A DNA stretch of 64,000 nt from Lentzea albida (GTDB taxonomy: Bacteria > Actinomycetota > Actinomycetes > Mycobacteriales > Pseudonocardiaceae), in contig NZ_FOFV01000001.1 of the NCBI RefSeq assembly GCF_900111005.1, positions 1 through 64,000 on the forward strand. Reading direction: 5' to 3'. Every line of letters begins with the position of its first letter. Position 1 is the stretch's first letter. The notes under the pieces were generated by a model. The model searched no databases and was not told where the DNA came from. It saw nothing but the letters and a program-made list of their open reading frames with translations. Position numbers and translations under genes: made by a program. Positions 7,785-16,358 of this stretch are shown piece by piece.

Positions 7785-9167
7785 ATGAACACCATGAGTT
7801 CCCAGGGCTCTCCGATCCCCACCGAGGTGTGGGACCACCAGGAGATGCGGGACGCACTGGCCCGACGAGAGATCAGCTCGGTCTACCGGCTGCTCCGAAG
7901 GCACGGCGTGTCCCAGCGCCAGATCGCGGCGCTCACTGGGCAGTCGCAGTCCGAGGTCTCGGAGATCCTCAAGGGACGCCAGGTGATGGCATATGACGTC
8001 CTGACCAGGATCGCCGTCGGCCTGGGTGTCCCACGTGGATACATGGGTCTCGCCTATGACGAGACAACGGCAGTACGGGTGGCCGCAGCCGCGGACTCAC
8101 CCCATCCTGAGGAGGAAGAGTCGGTGAAGCGTCGGAAGTTCCTCGCGCACGCCGCCGCCGTGACAGTCGGCGCGGCCGTGTTCGGAGCGGACTCCGGGTC
8201 GTGGGTTTCACACCCCACACAGACTCCGGCTCCGGGACGCATCGGCATGACCGATGTGCGCCAGGTCGAAGCGGCGACTCGTGCGTTGCGGGCCCTCGAC
8301 TACCAGTACGGCGGCGGTTCCTGCCGCGACGCGGTCGTCGCGCAGCTGTCCTGGGGACAGCAGATGCTCGGCGCGAGCTCCACGGACATCGTCCGCCAGC
8401 GGCTGTTCGTCGCACTGGCCGACCTGCACAACCTCGCCGGCTGGACGTCGTTCGACACCGGCCTGATGGACTCGGCCCGCAACCACTTCGGTCAGGCGCT
8501 CGACCTCGCCAAGCAGGGCGACAACGAGGCCCTGATGGCGAACATCCTGTACCGCATGGGGCGCGTCTACCTGCACCAGAACGCCCCGGACGACGCATTG
8601 AAGGTGTTCCAGCTGGGCCAGCTGGCCGCGCAGAACTCCGGTTCCGAACTGGCCGTCGGCATCCTGTGCGCGAACGAGGCCTGGGCCTACGCGAAGATGG
8701 GCTCCGACGAGCAGGCGCTCAAGCTGCTCGGCCGCGCCCGTGACGAGTTCTCCCGCTCCAACGTCGCCGAAGCGCCGGCGTGGGCGCGGTTCTTCAACGA
8801 GATCGACCTCTCGTCCATGATCGGCACGGTGCACACGGAGCTGGCGCAGTCGGTGGACCCCAAGTACGCGCGGACCGCGATCCCGTACCTCTCCAAGGCG
8901 ATCAACAGCTTCGGCGACGACATGGCGCGCAGCAAGTCGTTCAACCTCACCTCCATGTCGATCAACCACCTGATCCAGGGCGACATCGACCACGGCGCCA
9001 AGGTCGGTGGCCAGGCCGTCGACCTGTCCGAGGGCCTGAAGTCGGTGCGCACCAAGCAGCGCATGGAGCCGCTGCAGAAGGAAGCCGAGAAGCGCCGCAA
9101 CAACCCCGAGGCCCGCGAGCTCGCCGACCGCGTCGCGCGTTTCACGGGAGCCGACAGCGCCGCCTGA
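7785..9167 (+). CDS. HTH regulator with TPR-like repeats (NsdA-like)
   Basis: A 460-residue cytoplasmic regulator. Residues about 30-80 form an XRE-type helix-turn-helix (SQRQIAALTGQSQSEVSEILKG). Residues about 150-440 are helical tetratricopeptide-type repeats (for example ANILYRMGRVYLHQNAPDDA). The arrangement and the opening phrase IPTEVWDHQEMRDALARR recall NsdA, a Streptomyces repressor of differentiation and antibiotic production. That match is from memory and moderate. An odd feature is an internal KRRKFLAHAAAVTVGAAVFG stretch at residues about 113-132, which looks like a twin-arginine signal in the middle of the protein. GAGGG lies 8 nt before the ATG. Confidence 0.75.
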   Translation: MNTMSSQGSPIPTEVWDHQEMRDALARREISSVYRLLRRHGVSQRQIAALTGQSQSEVSEILKGRQVMAYDVLTRIAVGLGVPRGYMGLAYDETTAVRVAAAADSPHPEEEESVKRRKFLAHAAAVTVGAAVFGADSGSWVSHPTQTPAPGRIGMTDVRQVEAATRALRALDYQYGGGSCRDAVVAQLSWGQQMLGASSTDIVRQRLFVALADLHNLAGWTSFDTGLMDSARNHFGQALDLAKQGDNEALMANILYRMGRVYLHQNAPDDALKVFQLGQLAAQNSGSELAVGILCANEAWAYAKMGSDEQALKLLGRARDEFSRSNVAEAPAWARFFNEIDLSSMIGTVHTELAQSVDPKYARTAIPYLSKAINSFGDDMARSKSFNLTSMSINHLIQGDIDHGAKVGGQAVDLSEGLKSVRTKQRMEPLQKEAEKRRNNPEARELADRVARFTGADSAA

Positions 9168-9311
9168 TACGGAACTCGTTTGGGTCCTATAGCACCACTT
9201 TCGGATGGCGTGGGACACGAAGCGGTAACGCCAGGACCTTCGCACACGAATGCAGCATCGACGGGCGTGCAATCCACGCCTAAGGTGCGGCAGGTCGGGG
9301 CGGAGGACGAG

Positions 9312-9599
9312 GTGCGCGTGAGCCTTACTCGGAGGTGGCGTTCCAAGCGGGCGCTGCGGTCCGCGCAGTTGCTCGACGAGGTGGTGGACACCCAGCTGCC
9401 ACTGCTCGCGGGCTTCGACGAGGAACGCCGGCGGAGGTCCGCCGACTACCTCGCCGAGCTTGTGGCGCTGGCCCAGGACTACCGCTACTACGCCAACGGC
9501 TGGATCGACAGCCGCGAGCTGGACCGCCGCGGACAGCGGACGATGAACCGGCTGGCGCGGATGCGCGAAGAATCTTCGGCTCGGCTGATCACCGATTAG
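9312..9599 (+). CDS. small basic helical hypothetical protein
   Basis: A 95-residue protein rich in Arg and Glu, predicted almost wholly helical, without a domain I know. The GTG at 9312 is chosen because GGAGG lies 5 nt upstream; a GTG two codons later is poorer. It follows the HTH/TPR regulator by 144 bp on the same strand and may have its own promoter. It ends before the leftward SDR gene. Confidence 0.6.
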   Translation: MRVSLTRRWRSKRALRSAQLLDEVVDTQLPLLAGFDEERRRRSADYLAELVALAQDYRYYANGWIDSRELDRRGQRTMNRLARMREESSARLITD

Positions 9600-9662
9600 T
9601 CCGTTCGTGGGCAGCTCGTCGCGCCGATCGGACCACTCACCGAGTTCGGTCGAAGTCGTGGA

Positions 9663-9678
9663 TGTTTCACGTTGAACA
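9663..9678. promoter_or_regulatory. parS-like 16-mer (two mismatches)
   Basis: TGTTTCACGTTGAACA matches the actinobacterial ParB site TGTTTCACGTGAAACA at 14 of 16 positions and keeps the outer TGTT/AACA and central ACGT symmetry. It lies between convergent genes just beyond the SDR stop. The two changes both fall in one half-site, so binding strength is doubtful. Confidence 0.35.
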
Positions 9679-9690
9679 TTCGTCCCCTCC

Positions 9691-10401
9691 TCACCAGGGC
9701 ACGGTCCCGGTGTCGTCGAACAGGCCGCCGGTAGGACCGTCGTCCGGCAGTGTGGCCAGCCTGATCGCGATCTTCGCCCCTTCCGCGGGCGTGCTCGTCC
9801 CCTGGAACCCGTTGAGGTCGGTCGCGACGTAACCGGGGCAGGCGGCGTTGACCTTGATGTTCGTGAGTTCCTTGGCGTACTGCACCGTGAGGGCGTTGAG
9901 GAACGTCTTCGACGGCGTGTAGGTGCCGTTGACCTCTCCGAACTCCACCTCCGGCGTGGTCTGCAGCGTCAGTGACGCGAGGTGGCTCGACTGGTTCACG
10001 ATCCGCGGTCGTGCGGAACGGGCCAGCAACGGCAGCATCGCGTTCGTGACCCGGACGACGCCGATCACGTTGGTCTCCAGCACCTCCCGCAGGCTTCCCG
10101 GCGTGGCGGCGGACGGCGCCGCGGGCCACGCGCCGGCGATCGCCGCGTTGTTGACCAGCACGTCCAGGCGGCCGAACCGTTCCTCGAACAGTGCCGCCGC
10201 TGCCAGGACGCTCTCGTCGTCGGTCACGTCCAACGGCACGGCGAACGCGTCGACGCCGTTCGCGCGCAGCTTCGCCGCTGCCTCCTCGCCGCGCTGGACG
10301 TCCCTCGCGCCGACTCCCACGGTCATGCCAAGACCGGCCGCGATCTCGTAGCCGATGCCCTTGTTCGCGCCGGTGACCAGCGCAATCGTCTGTTCGCTCA
10401 T
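9691..10401 (-). CDS. SDR-family oxidoreductase (carbonyl reductase-like)
   Basis: A 236-residue short-chain dehydrogenase with TGANKGIG, VNNAA, a catalytic Ser in NQSSH and an intact YTPSK. GANKGIG and the long gap between the serine and tyrosine motifs are typical of the carbonyl reductase-like subgroup that reduces aldehydes and ketones with NADPH. It is divergent from a LysR regulator across 87 bp that contains a LysR-type box, so the regulator very likely controls it. Confidence 0.9.
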   Translation of the reverse strand: MSEQTIALVTGANKGIGYEIAAGLGMTVGVGARDVQRGEEAAAKLRANGVDAFAVPLDVTDDESVLAAAALFEERFGRLDVLVNNAAIAGAWPAAPSAATPGSLREVLETNVIGVVRVTNAMLPLLARSARPRIVNQSSHLASLTLQTTPEVEFGEVNGTYTPSKTFLNALTVQYAKELTNIKVNAACPGYVATDLNGFQGTSTPAEGAKIAIRLATLPDDGPTGGLFDDTGTVPW

Positions 10402-10456
10402 GCAGTTGATCGTGGTCGGCGGCGTCGCCGGAACCAACACCACTCCGGTCTGGCAG

Positions 10457-10475
10457 CGATACCCGGCCGGTATCG
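10457..10475. promoter_or_regulatory. LysR-type T-N11-A box
   Basis: CGATACC and GGTATCG form a 7+5+7 perfect dyad. It contains the classic LysR motif T-N11-A (T at 10460, A at 10472). It lies midway between the divergent SDR (start 10401) and the LysR gene (start 10489), the normal place for a site that gives autoregulation and activation of the divergent gene. Confidence 0.7.
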
Positions 10476-10488
10476 ATACGGTGGTCGG

Positions 10489-11316
10489 GTGGAGACCCGA
10501 GAGCTCCGATATTTCGTCGCCGTGGCGGAAGAACTGCACTTCGGCCGCGCCGCCGACCGCCTCGGCATCGCCCAGCCGCCGTTGTCGAGGACGATCGCGC
10601 AGCTCGAACACCGGCTGGGAGTCGCGTTGCTGACCCGCACCAGCCGCAAGGTCTCGCTCACGGCCGCGGGCGCGGTGCTCCTGGCCGAGAGCAGGGCGAT
10701 CCTCGGGGCGGTGGCCGCGGCGGAGAGGCGGACGCGGACCGTCGACCGGCCGTCGCTGGTGCTGGCCGCCAAGGCGGGTGGCTCCGGCGAACTGCTCGCG
10801 AAGCTGCTCGACGCCTACGCCGCCGAACCCGGTGCGGTCGAAGTCGACCTGCTGCTGTGCGAGGCCCACACGTCGCAACCGCTGCTCGACGGCAGAGCCG
10901 ACGTGGCGCTGCTGCACGAGCCGTTCGACTCGACCGCGGGTCTCGACGTCGAGCCCCTGCACACCGAGAGCCAGTTCGCGATCGTCGCGAGCTCGCACCC
11001 GCTGGCCGGCGCCGAAAGGCTGCGGATGGCGGACGTCGCCGACCTGCCGGAGCTCGTGCGCTGGCCGGAGCCCGACGGCAGCTACCTCCCCGGTCCCGGT
11101 GTGGAGGTGCACAACCTGACGCAGCTGTTCCAGCTGATCGCGCTGGGCCGCGCCGTCGCGGTCATGCCGGAGGTCGTCCGTCCCGGGCTGGGTGAAGGAC
11201 TGGCCGCGGTGCCGGTCGTGGACGCGCCGAAGGTGACGACGGTGATCGCGTGGCCACCGCACAGCAGGTCGCGTGCCGTCGCCGACCTGGTCAGGGTCGC
11301 GACGGGCTTCAGCTGA
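10489..11316 (+). CDS. LysR-family transcriptional regulator
   Basis: A 275-residue protein with the N-terminal winged HTH of LysR regulators (ELRYFVAVAEELHFGRAADR, then QPPLSRTIAQLEHRLG). It has a shortened periplasmic-binding-like effector domain, and lengths of 290-300 are more usual. The GTG at 10489 starts right at the first helix. The 3' end overlaps the convergent copD by 8 bp. The dyad at 10457-10475 should be its operator and the SDR its target. Confidence 0.9.
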   Translation: METRELRYFVAVAEELHFGRAADRLGIAQPPLSRTIAQLEHRLGVALLTRTSRKVSLTAAGAVLLAESRAILGAVAAAERRTRTVDRPSLVLAAKAGGSGELLAKLLDAYAAEPGAVEVDLLLCEAHTSQPLLDGRADVALLHEPFDSTAGLDVEPLHTESQFAIVASSHPLAGAERLRMADVADLPELVRWPEPDGSYLPGPGVEVHNLTQLFQLIALGRAVAVMPEVVRPGLGEGLAAVPVVDAPKVTTVIAWPPHSRSRAVADLVRVATGFS

Positions 11317-12328
11317 CGGGCGCGCGGCTCAGGACGACGGCGAGCCCGAACGCGACGCCCATGATCGTGATCTCCAGGACCGCCCACTGCACGATCGCGG
11401 TCACCTTGTGCTGGGAGATCTTCGGCAGCAGCCGCCACCGGACGTGCGCGCCGAGCACCGCGACCAGGCCCGCGCACACGAGCTTGCCGAGGAACAGCAA
11501 CCCGTAGCCGGTCGTGAACAGCGACCGCGGGAACGGCACGACGGGGTTCAGGACCAGCTCCAGCAGCCCGTTGAACAGGCCCGTCACCGCGACGACGACC
11601 AGACTGACGGTCGCGATCTTCGAGAACTTCGGCAGCGCGATCGCCAGCAGTCCCTTGCGGTGGGCGACCAGCGCGATCAGCGCGCCGAGCCCGCCGGTCC
11701 ACGCCGCGGCGCCCAGCACGTGCAGCTCCATGGAGACCATCGAGTAGTCGTGGTACTTCCAGTTGGAGGCGTGCCCGGTCACGGGGATCGGCAGCAGGCC
11801 GAACATCGAGATCAGGATGCGCAGTTCGGCGGGCACGGACTCACCGCTGCGCACGGCCATCACGCCGATGACGAGGTAGGCGAACGCGCAGGCCGCGCTG
11901 AAGAGCAGGCCCTTCCCGGCGCCGACGGTCGCGACGTAGTCGACCGCGTTGCCGACGCTGACGTCGCTGCCCGGCCGCAGTTCGGCGGCCTGCAGCACGA
12001 TCGCCAGCAGGGCCGTGACCACCCAGACGGCGGCGGCCACCACCGCGGCCGGCCGGGCGATCCGCATGACGGGTTCGGTGTGCGTGGGCCGGTCGAAGCC
12101 GAGCAGCTTCGGCAGGATCGACAGCCCGACGACGACCGTCGCCGAGACGTCGAGCAGCACCCGCGTGACCGGAAGGCCGTACCGGACCGCCGCCCCGGCG
12201 TCGAGGACCCCGGCGACCACCACGGGTGGTGCCAGCACGAGGCCGAGCGCGACCCCCGCGAGCGCGCCGAGCCCCAGGCCGGCGAGCACGCGGTAGTGGG
12301 TCGGGGCGGTGGTCCGGACGTCGCTCAT
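11309..12328 (-). CDS. copD: copper resistance D-type membrane protein
   Basis: A 339-residue protein with about eight transmembrane helices that matches the CopD/YcnJ membrane domain, thought to carry copper across the cytoplasmic membrane together with CopC. Family-like features are the HVLGAAAWTGGL segment and histidines near GHASNWKYHDYS. The ATG at 12328 overlaps the copC stop (ATGA), showing translational coupling. It is the last gene of the copper operon that begins at 14154. Confidence 0.85.
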   Translation of the reverse strand: MSDVRTTAPTHYRVLAGLGLGALAGVALGLVLAPPVVVAGVLDAGAAVRYGLPVTRVLLDVSATVVVGLSILPKLLGFDRPTHTEPVMRIARPAAVVAAAVWVVTALLAIVLQAAELRPGSDVSVGNAVDYVATVGAGKGLLFSAACAFAYLVIGVMAVRSGESVPAELRILISMFGLLPIPVTGHASNWKYHDYSMVSMELHVLGAAAWTGGLGALIALVAHRKGLLAIALPKFSKIATVSLVVVAVTGLFNGLLELVLNPVVPFPRSLFTTGYGLLFLGKLVCAGLVAVLGAHVRWRLLPKISQHKVTAIVQWAVLEITIMGVAFGLAVVLSRAPVS

Positions 12329-12855
12329 GCCTTCGTGTTCCCGCCGCGCAACGCGAAGAACACGCCACCGCCGAGGAGCACCACGGCACCGACGATCCAC
12401 ACCCACACCGGCAGTCCGCCGCCCGAGTCGGAGGAGCCGGTCGAGGCGTCGGCGTTCGCGGGAGCGGTGGGCGTGCCCGTGCCGTCCTTGGTGAGCGTGA
12501 AGGTCAGCTCACCGGAGACGGGGTGGCCGTCCGCGGACAGGATCCGGTAGCCGATCTTGTACTCACCGGCCTTGCCCAGGGCGTTGACCTTCGCGGACAC
12601 CGCGGTGTCCTTGATCGTCGGGTCGCCCGCGACCTCGTAGTGGCCGCCGTTCGCGTCGACGACCGTGATCTCGTTGATGCCCTGGCCGCCCTGCACGTCC
12701 TGGTCGAACGTCAGGGTGATGGTCGAGGGACCGACCTCCAGCGAGGACTTGTCCTTCGGATCGCTGCCGATGAGGGCGTTGTGCGCCGCCGCGGGCGCGG
12801 CCGTGGCGAGCACGGCCGCACCGGCGAACAGGAACGCGATCAGAGCGCGCTTCAT
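12325..12855 (-). CDS. copC: CopC copper-binding protein, membrane-anchored
   Basis: A 176-residue CopC protein. A signal peptide ends at AAA, leaving H25 as mature N-terminus. With D109 and H111 of the DGH motif, this gives the Cu(II) site of the CopC fold. A Ser/Gly/Thr linker leads to a C-terminal transmembrane helix (PVWVWIVGAVVLLGGGVFF), so it is tethered outside the membrane. It is coupled by ATGA overlaps both to the YcnI gene upstream and to copD downstream. Confidence 0.92.
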   Translation of the reverse strand: MKRALIAFLFAGAAVLATAAPAAAHNALIGSDPKDKSSLEVGPSTITLTFDQDVQGGQGINEITVVDANGGHYEVAGDPTIKDTAVSAKVNALGKAGEYKIGYRILSADGHPVSGELTFTLTKDGTGTPTAPANADASTGSSDSGGGLPVWVWIVGAVVLLGGGVFFALRGGNTKA

Positions 12856-13586
12856 GCCTTGCGCCTCGAACGCAGGATCGCGCCGACGCCGAGGCCCAGG
12901 CCGAGGGCGCCGACGGCCAGACCGGCGCCACCGAGGTAGCGGGCGGTCGAGTCGGAGCCGGCCGCGGACGCCTCGTGGGTGTCACCGCTGGTGGCGGCGG
13001 TGTTGGACGCGCCGTGGCCGTGGTCGCCCTCGCCGGCCTTCTTCGGGGCGAGCTTCAGCGCGGGTGCCGGGTGCTCCGGCTCCTTGCCGTCGGCGCCCGG
13101 AGCCTGCGACCAGTCGACGACCTCGCCGTTCTCGTAGGTCTGCTTGGTCGGGAGCAGCAGGGTGTCCTTGCCCTCCGGCAGCGTGCCGAGCGCGACGTAG
13201 AACTCCTGGTACTCGTTGACGCCGATCTTGGTACCGGCTTCGGCGGTCCAGGTGATCGAGGTGAACGCCTCGGTGATCTCCTTGCCGGAGACCGTCACGG
13301 GCTTGTCGAGCTTGCCCTTGACGACCTCGGCCTTCCAGCCGGTCAACGGCTTGGTGCGCACCGACGTGAGCGGCGTGTCCTGCGGCAGCGTCACCTCGAT
13401 CTTGGTGGTGCCGGCGTTGTCTCGCTCGTTCGGGACGCGGAACGCGAAGGTGGCGCGACCGCCCTGGGTGAACTCCGCGGGCTGGGCGCTGACGTGCGCC
13501 GATGCGATGGTCGGGGTGCCGAGCACCGCGATCCCGGCAACGGCGAGGACGGCGAGCGTGCGCACGCCGAATCGATTCGTCGACAT
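12852..13586 (-). CDS. ycnI: YcnI-type copper-binding protein (DUF1775)
   Basis: A 244-residue secreted and C-terminally anchored protein. The signal peptide ends at ASA so that H31 is the mature N-terminus, the ligand of the monohistidine brace that binds Cu(II) in YcnI. A conserved Trp (GWKAEV) follows. A His-rich linker (GDHGHG) precedes the C-terminal helix and RSRRKA tail. The ATG at 13586 has GGAG 10 nt upstream. In Bacillus and other bacteria YcnI works with CopC/CopD-like YcnJ in copper acquisition; the gene order here matches. Confidence 0.9.
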   Translation of the reverse strand: MSTNRFGVRTLAVLAVAGIAVLGTPTIASAHVSAQPAEFTQGGRATFAFRVPNERDNAGTTKIEVTLPQDTPLTSVRTKPLTGWKAEVVKGKLDKPVTVSGKEITEAFTSITWTAEAGTKIGVNEYQEFYVALGTLPEGKDTLLLPTKQTYENGEVVDWSQAPGADGKEPEHPAPALKLAPKKAGEGDHGHGASNTAATSGDTHEASAAGSDSTARYLGGAGLAVGALGLGLGVGAILRSRRKA

Positions 13587-13638
13587 GAAGTTGTGGCTCC
13601 TGATTGCCAAAGGGTGTTCGTACGAGGGATACGGATGA

Positions 13639-14154
13639 TCAGGAGTCACAGGGCGGGCCGCGCCGCCGATTCGCGCGCACGACGTCGAGGTAGAGCGCGT
13701 TCTGGACGTACGGCGTGCTGGTGAACGCCCGCACCGGCGTCGAGACCGGCAGCGGCGTGAGCCTGCGGGGGATCAGGCGGGTGACGGCGGCGATGAGCCT
13801 GAACAGGGCGTTCTCGGCGTGGAAGAGCAGCAGCCCGGTCAGCGTCGCCGCCACGAGGTGCGCCGCGAACATCGGCCAGGTCAGCGTGTTGTTGTGCTCG
13901 TGGTTGACCCAGGTGAGCAGCAGGTGCTGCGCGAGCTGGGCCGTGCCGAGGCCGGCGATGACCGAGAGCCTGCCGGTGCGCTTGTCGGCCAGGGACGCCG
14001 CCGCGAACGCGATCAGCACCACCAGCGGCAACGCGTGGACGAACTCACCGATCTCGCCGCCGCCCAGCCCGTGGGCGGTGATGGTGAGTGCCGCGGACGT
14101 CAGAGCGAGCGCGGCACCGCGAAGGGTGCGCAACTCATTCGTCCGTGTACTCAC
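13639..14154 (-). CDS. His-containing membrane protein at head of copper operon
   Basis: A 171-residue protein with about four transmembrane helices and no domain I recognise. Histidines sit in or near the membrane segments (HGLGGGE, HALPL, NHEHNN, FHAEN), which could bind copper. It lies 52 bp upstream of ycnI on the same strand, so it probably belongs to the copper operon. Neither GTG 14154 nor GTG 14193 has a good ribosome site; 14154 may be leaderless. It could be a permease partner or sensor for copper, which is inference from neighbours. Confidence 0.65.
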   Translation of the reverse strand: MSTRTNELRTLRGAALALTSAALTITAHGLGGGEIGEFVHALPLVVLIAFAAASLADKRTGRLSVIAGLGTAQLAQHLLLTWVNHEHNNTLTWPMFAAHLVAATLTGLLLFHAENALFRLIAAVTRLIPRRLTPLPVSTPVRAFTSTPYVQNALYLDVVRANRRRGPPCDS

Positions 14155-14213
14155 GAGGATTGAGGGTAATCGGAGGAGTTTGGTCTGGTCCACGTTCGGG
14201 TAGCCGGGGCCGC

Positions 14214-15863
14214 ATGACCGTTCAATGCGACAAGCCGGGGCGGACCGACCGGGTTGTTTTCGGCGTTGCCGCAGGTCTCACGCTTGCGTTCGTGACCTGG
14301 GGGATCGTCGGAACAGACTCGTTGGCCTCTGCCTCGAAGGCCGCGCTCGGCTGGATCATCCAGCACCTCGGCTGGGCTTTTGTGCTCTCGGCCACTGGTT
14401 TCGTGGTCTTCGCGCTGTGGCTCGCGTTCAGCCGCTACGGCAAGATCCCGCTCGGTCGGGACGACGAGAAACCCGAGTTCAAGACCGTGTCCTGGGTCGC
14501 GATGATGTTCAGCGCGGGCATGGGCATCGGTCTCATGTTCTACGGCGTCAACGAGCCGTTGACCCACTTCGTGAAGCCGCCGCCCGGCACCGACGGGGAC
14601 CCGTTGGAGACGGCGATGGCCACCACGCTGTTCCACTGGACGCTGCACCCGTGGGCGATCTACGCCATCGTGGGCATCGCCATCGCGTACAGCAGCTTCC
14701 GCCGCGGCCGGTCGTCGCTGATCAGCTCGGCCTTCACGCCGCTGCTCGGCAGGCGGGCCAGCAAGGGCTGGGGCCGGGCCATCGACGTCATGGCGATCTT
14801 CGCGACCTTGTTCGGCTCGGCGGCGTCGCTGGGCCTCGGCGCGCTGCAGATCGGATCGGGCCTGAACGCCGCCGGCTGGGCTGGTGACGTCGGCAAGGGC
14901 GTGCTGGTCGCGATCATCGCGATCCTGACCGTGGCGTTCGTCGCGTCCGCCGTCTCGGGTGTCGCCAAGGGCATCCAGTGGCTGTCGAACATCAACATGG
15001 TGCTGGCCGTCGTGCTGGCGCTGTTCCTGTTCGTCGTGGGCCCGACCGTGTTCATCCTGAACCTGGTGCCCACCGCGATCGGCGACTACTTCCGCGAGCT
15101 CGCGACGATGGCGGGCCGCACCGGCGCGTCCGGTGGCGACGCGACCGAGACCTGGCTGTCCGGCTGGACGATCTTCTACTGGGCGTGGTGGATCTCGTGG
15201 ACGCCGTTCGTCGGCATGTTCATCGCCCGCATCTCGCGCGGCCGCACGATCAAGCAGTTCGTCGCCGGCGTGATCCTGGTGCCGTCCGCGGTGTCGCTCG
15301 TGTGGTTCGCGATCCTGGGTGGCACGGCGATCTTCGAACAGCGCTCGGGCGCGGACATCGCCGGTCAGTCGACGCCGGAGTCGCAGCTCTTCACGTTGCT
15401 CGACCAGTTCCCGCTCGCCGCGGTGGCCGGAGTGGTCGTGATGGTCCTGGTGGCGATCTTCTTCGTGTCCGGCGCGGACGCCGCGTCGATCGTGATGGGA
15501 ACGCTCTCGCAGGAGGGCACGATCGAGCCCAAGAAGCCCGTGGTGATCTTCTGGGGCGTGCTGACCGGCGCCGTCGCCGCGGTGATGTTGCTGGTCGGCG
15601 GGTCGAACGCGCTGACCGGTCTGCAGAACCTCACGATCATCGTGGCGCTGCCGTTCATGGTCGTGATGGTCGGGCTGTGCGTCTCGCTGGCCAAGGACCT
15701 GCGCTCCGACCCGATGATCAGGCGTGAGGAACGCGTCGCCGAGGTGATGGAGGAGGTCACCGCGCACCTCGACCCCGGTCAGGTGGTCGAGGAGGCGGCG
15801 GTGAAGGCGGTCGCCGAGGTGACCGGGAAGGTGCCGAACGTCAGCGAACGTTCAAACGCCTGA
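14214..15863 (+). CDS. BCCT-family betaine/choline transporter
   Basis: A 549-residue transporter with about 12 transmembrane helices. Signatures are GMGIGLMFYGVNEPL in TM3 and the aromatic box helix FYWAWWISWTPFVGMFIARI, which binds the trimethylammonium group in BetP-like carriers. The long C-terminal cytoplasmic tail (VEEAAVKAVAEVTGKV) may act in osmosensing. It stands alone without choline-oxidising genes, so osmoprotectant uptake is the likely role. It diverges from the copper operon and overlaps the next convergent gene by 23 bp. Confidence 0.93.
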   Translation: MTVQCDKPGRTDRVVFGVAAGLTLAFVTWGIVGTDSLASASKAALGWIIQHLGWAFVLSATGFVVFALWLAFSRYGKIPLGRDDEKPEFKTVSWVAMMFSAGMGIGLMFYGVNEPLTHFVKPPPGTDGDPLETAMATTLFHWTLHPWAIYAIVGIAIAYSSFRRGRSSLISSAFTPLLGRRASKGWGRAIDVMAIFATLFGSAASLGLGALQIGSGLNAAGWAGDVGKGVLVAIIAILTVAFVASAVSGVAKGIQWLSNINMVLAVVLALFLFVVGPTVFILNLVPTAIGDYFRELATMAGRTGASGGDATETWLSGWTIFYWAWWISWTPFVGMFIARISRGRTIKQFVAGVILVPSAVSLVWFAILGGTAIFEQRSGADIAGQSTPESQLFTLLDQFPLAAVAGVVVMVLVAIFFVSGADAASIVMGTLSQEGTIEPKKPVVIFWGVLTGAVAAVMLLVGGSNALTGLQNLTIIVALPFMVVMVGLCVSLAKDLRSDPMIRREERVAEVMEEVTAHLDPGQVVEEAAVKAVAEVTGKVPNVSERSNA

Positions 15864-16275
15864 GCAGTTCCTGCTCCAGCACTTCCAGATCGGTCGCGAC
15901 GGCCCGGTGCGCTGCTTTGCGCCGGGCCGTCGGCATGCGTTCGGAAGCGCGCACGGCGGCGAGCAACTGCGCGAGTCGTGACTCGGTCTTCGAAACCCAA
16001 TCGGAATCTGCCGCGCGAACCGCGTCGAGCGACTCCGAAAAGCCGACAATTCGCGCGTGCAGCCGGGCGCCGTATCCGGAGTACTTCCCGATGTCCGCGA
16101 CGTCGATGCCGAGCCGGCGCGCCCGATAGCGGTCGTACTGCTCGCTCAAAACCCCAGCTCCGCGGGCGATCACCGGGGCGAGCACCGGAATGAGCGCGGG
16201 AGCCACCACCTTCGCGACACCGACCAGGTTCTTGGCTCGGCCGGGCGTGAAGCCTGCCTTCGCTTTGCGCGCCAT
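15841..16275 (-). CDS. DUF6474-type actinobacterial protein
   Basis: A 144-residue basic, helical protein opening with MARKAKAGFTPGRAKNLVGV, a pattern I associate with the uncharacterised actinobacterial family DUF6474. A hydrophobic stretch (VAPALIPVLAPVIARGAG) may touch the membrane, followed by YDRYRARRLGID and a coiled-coil-like C-terminus. GGAGGAGG precedes the ATG. It converges with the BCCT gene, overlapping by 23 bp, and diverges from the nuclease gene. Function unknown. Confidence 0.7.
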   Translation of the reverse strand: MARKAKAGFTPGRAKNLVGVAKVVAPALIPVLAPVIARGAGVLSEQYDRYRARRLGIDVADIGKYSGYGARLHARIVGFSESLDAVRAADSDWVSKTESRLAQLLAAVRASERMPTARRKAAHRAVATDLEVLEQELLRRLNVR

Positions 16276-16345
16276 TCGGGTACTCCTCCTCCGTCACGTG
16301 AAACTTACTGCCCAGGTTGCCGACACAGCAGGTGGACGCGCGACA

Positions 16346-16351
16346 TACCCT
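16346..16351 (+). promoter_or_regulatory. -10 box for a leaderless nuclease transcript
   Basis: TACCCT ends 7 nt before the GTG at 16359, so transcription would begin at or next to the start codon. No Shine-Dalgarno sequence precedes that GTG, which agrees with leaderless translation. Confidence 0.45.
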
Positions 16352-16358
16352 GCATCCT

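Noticed and set aside
16293..16304. Second parS-like sequence GTCACGTGAAAC
   Set aside because: Only one half matches; three to four mismatches to the 16-mer, so it is better seen as promoter sequence with a CACGTG core.
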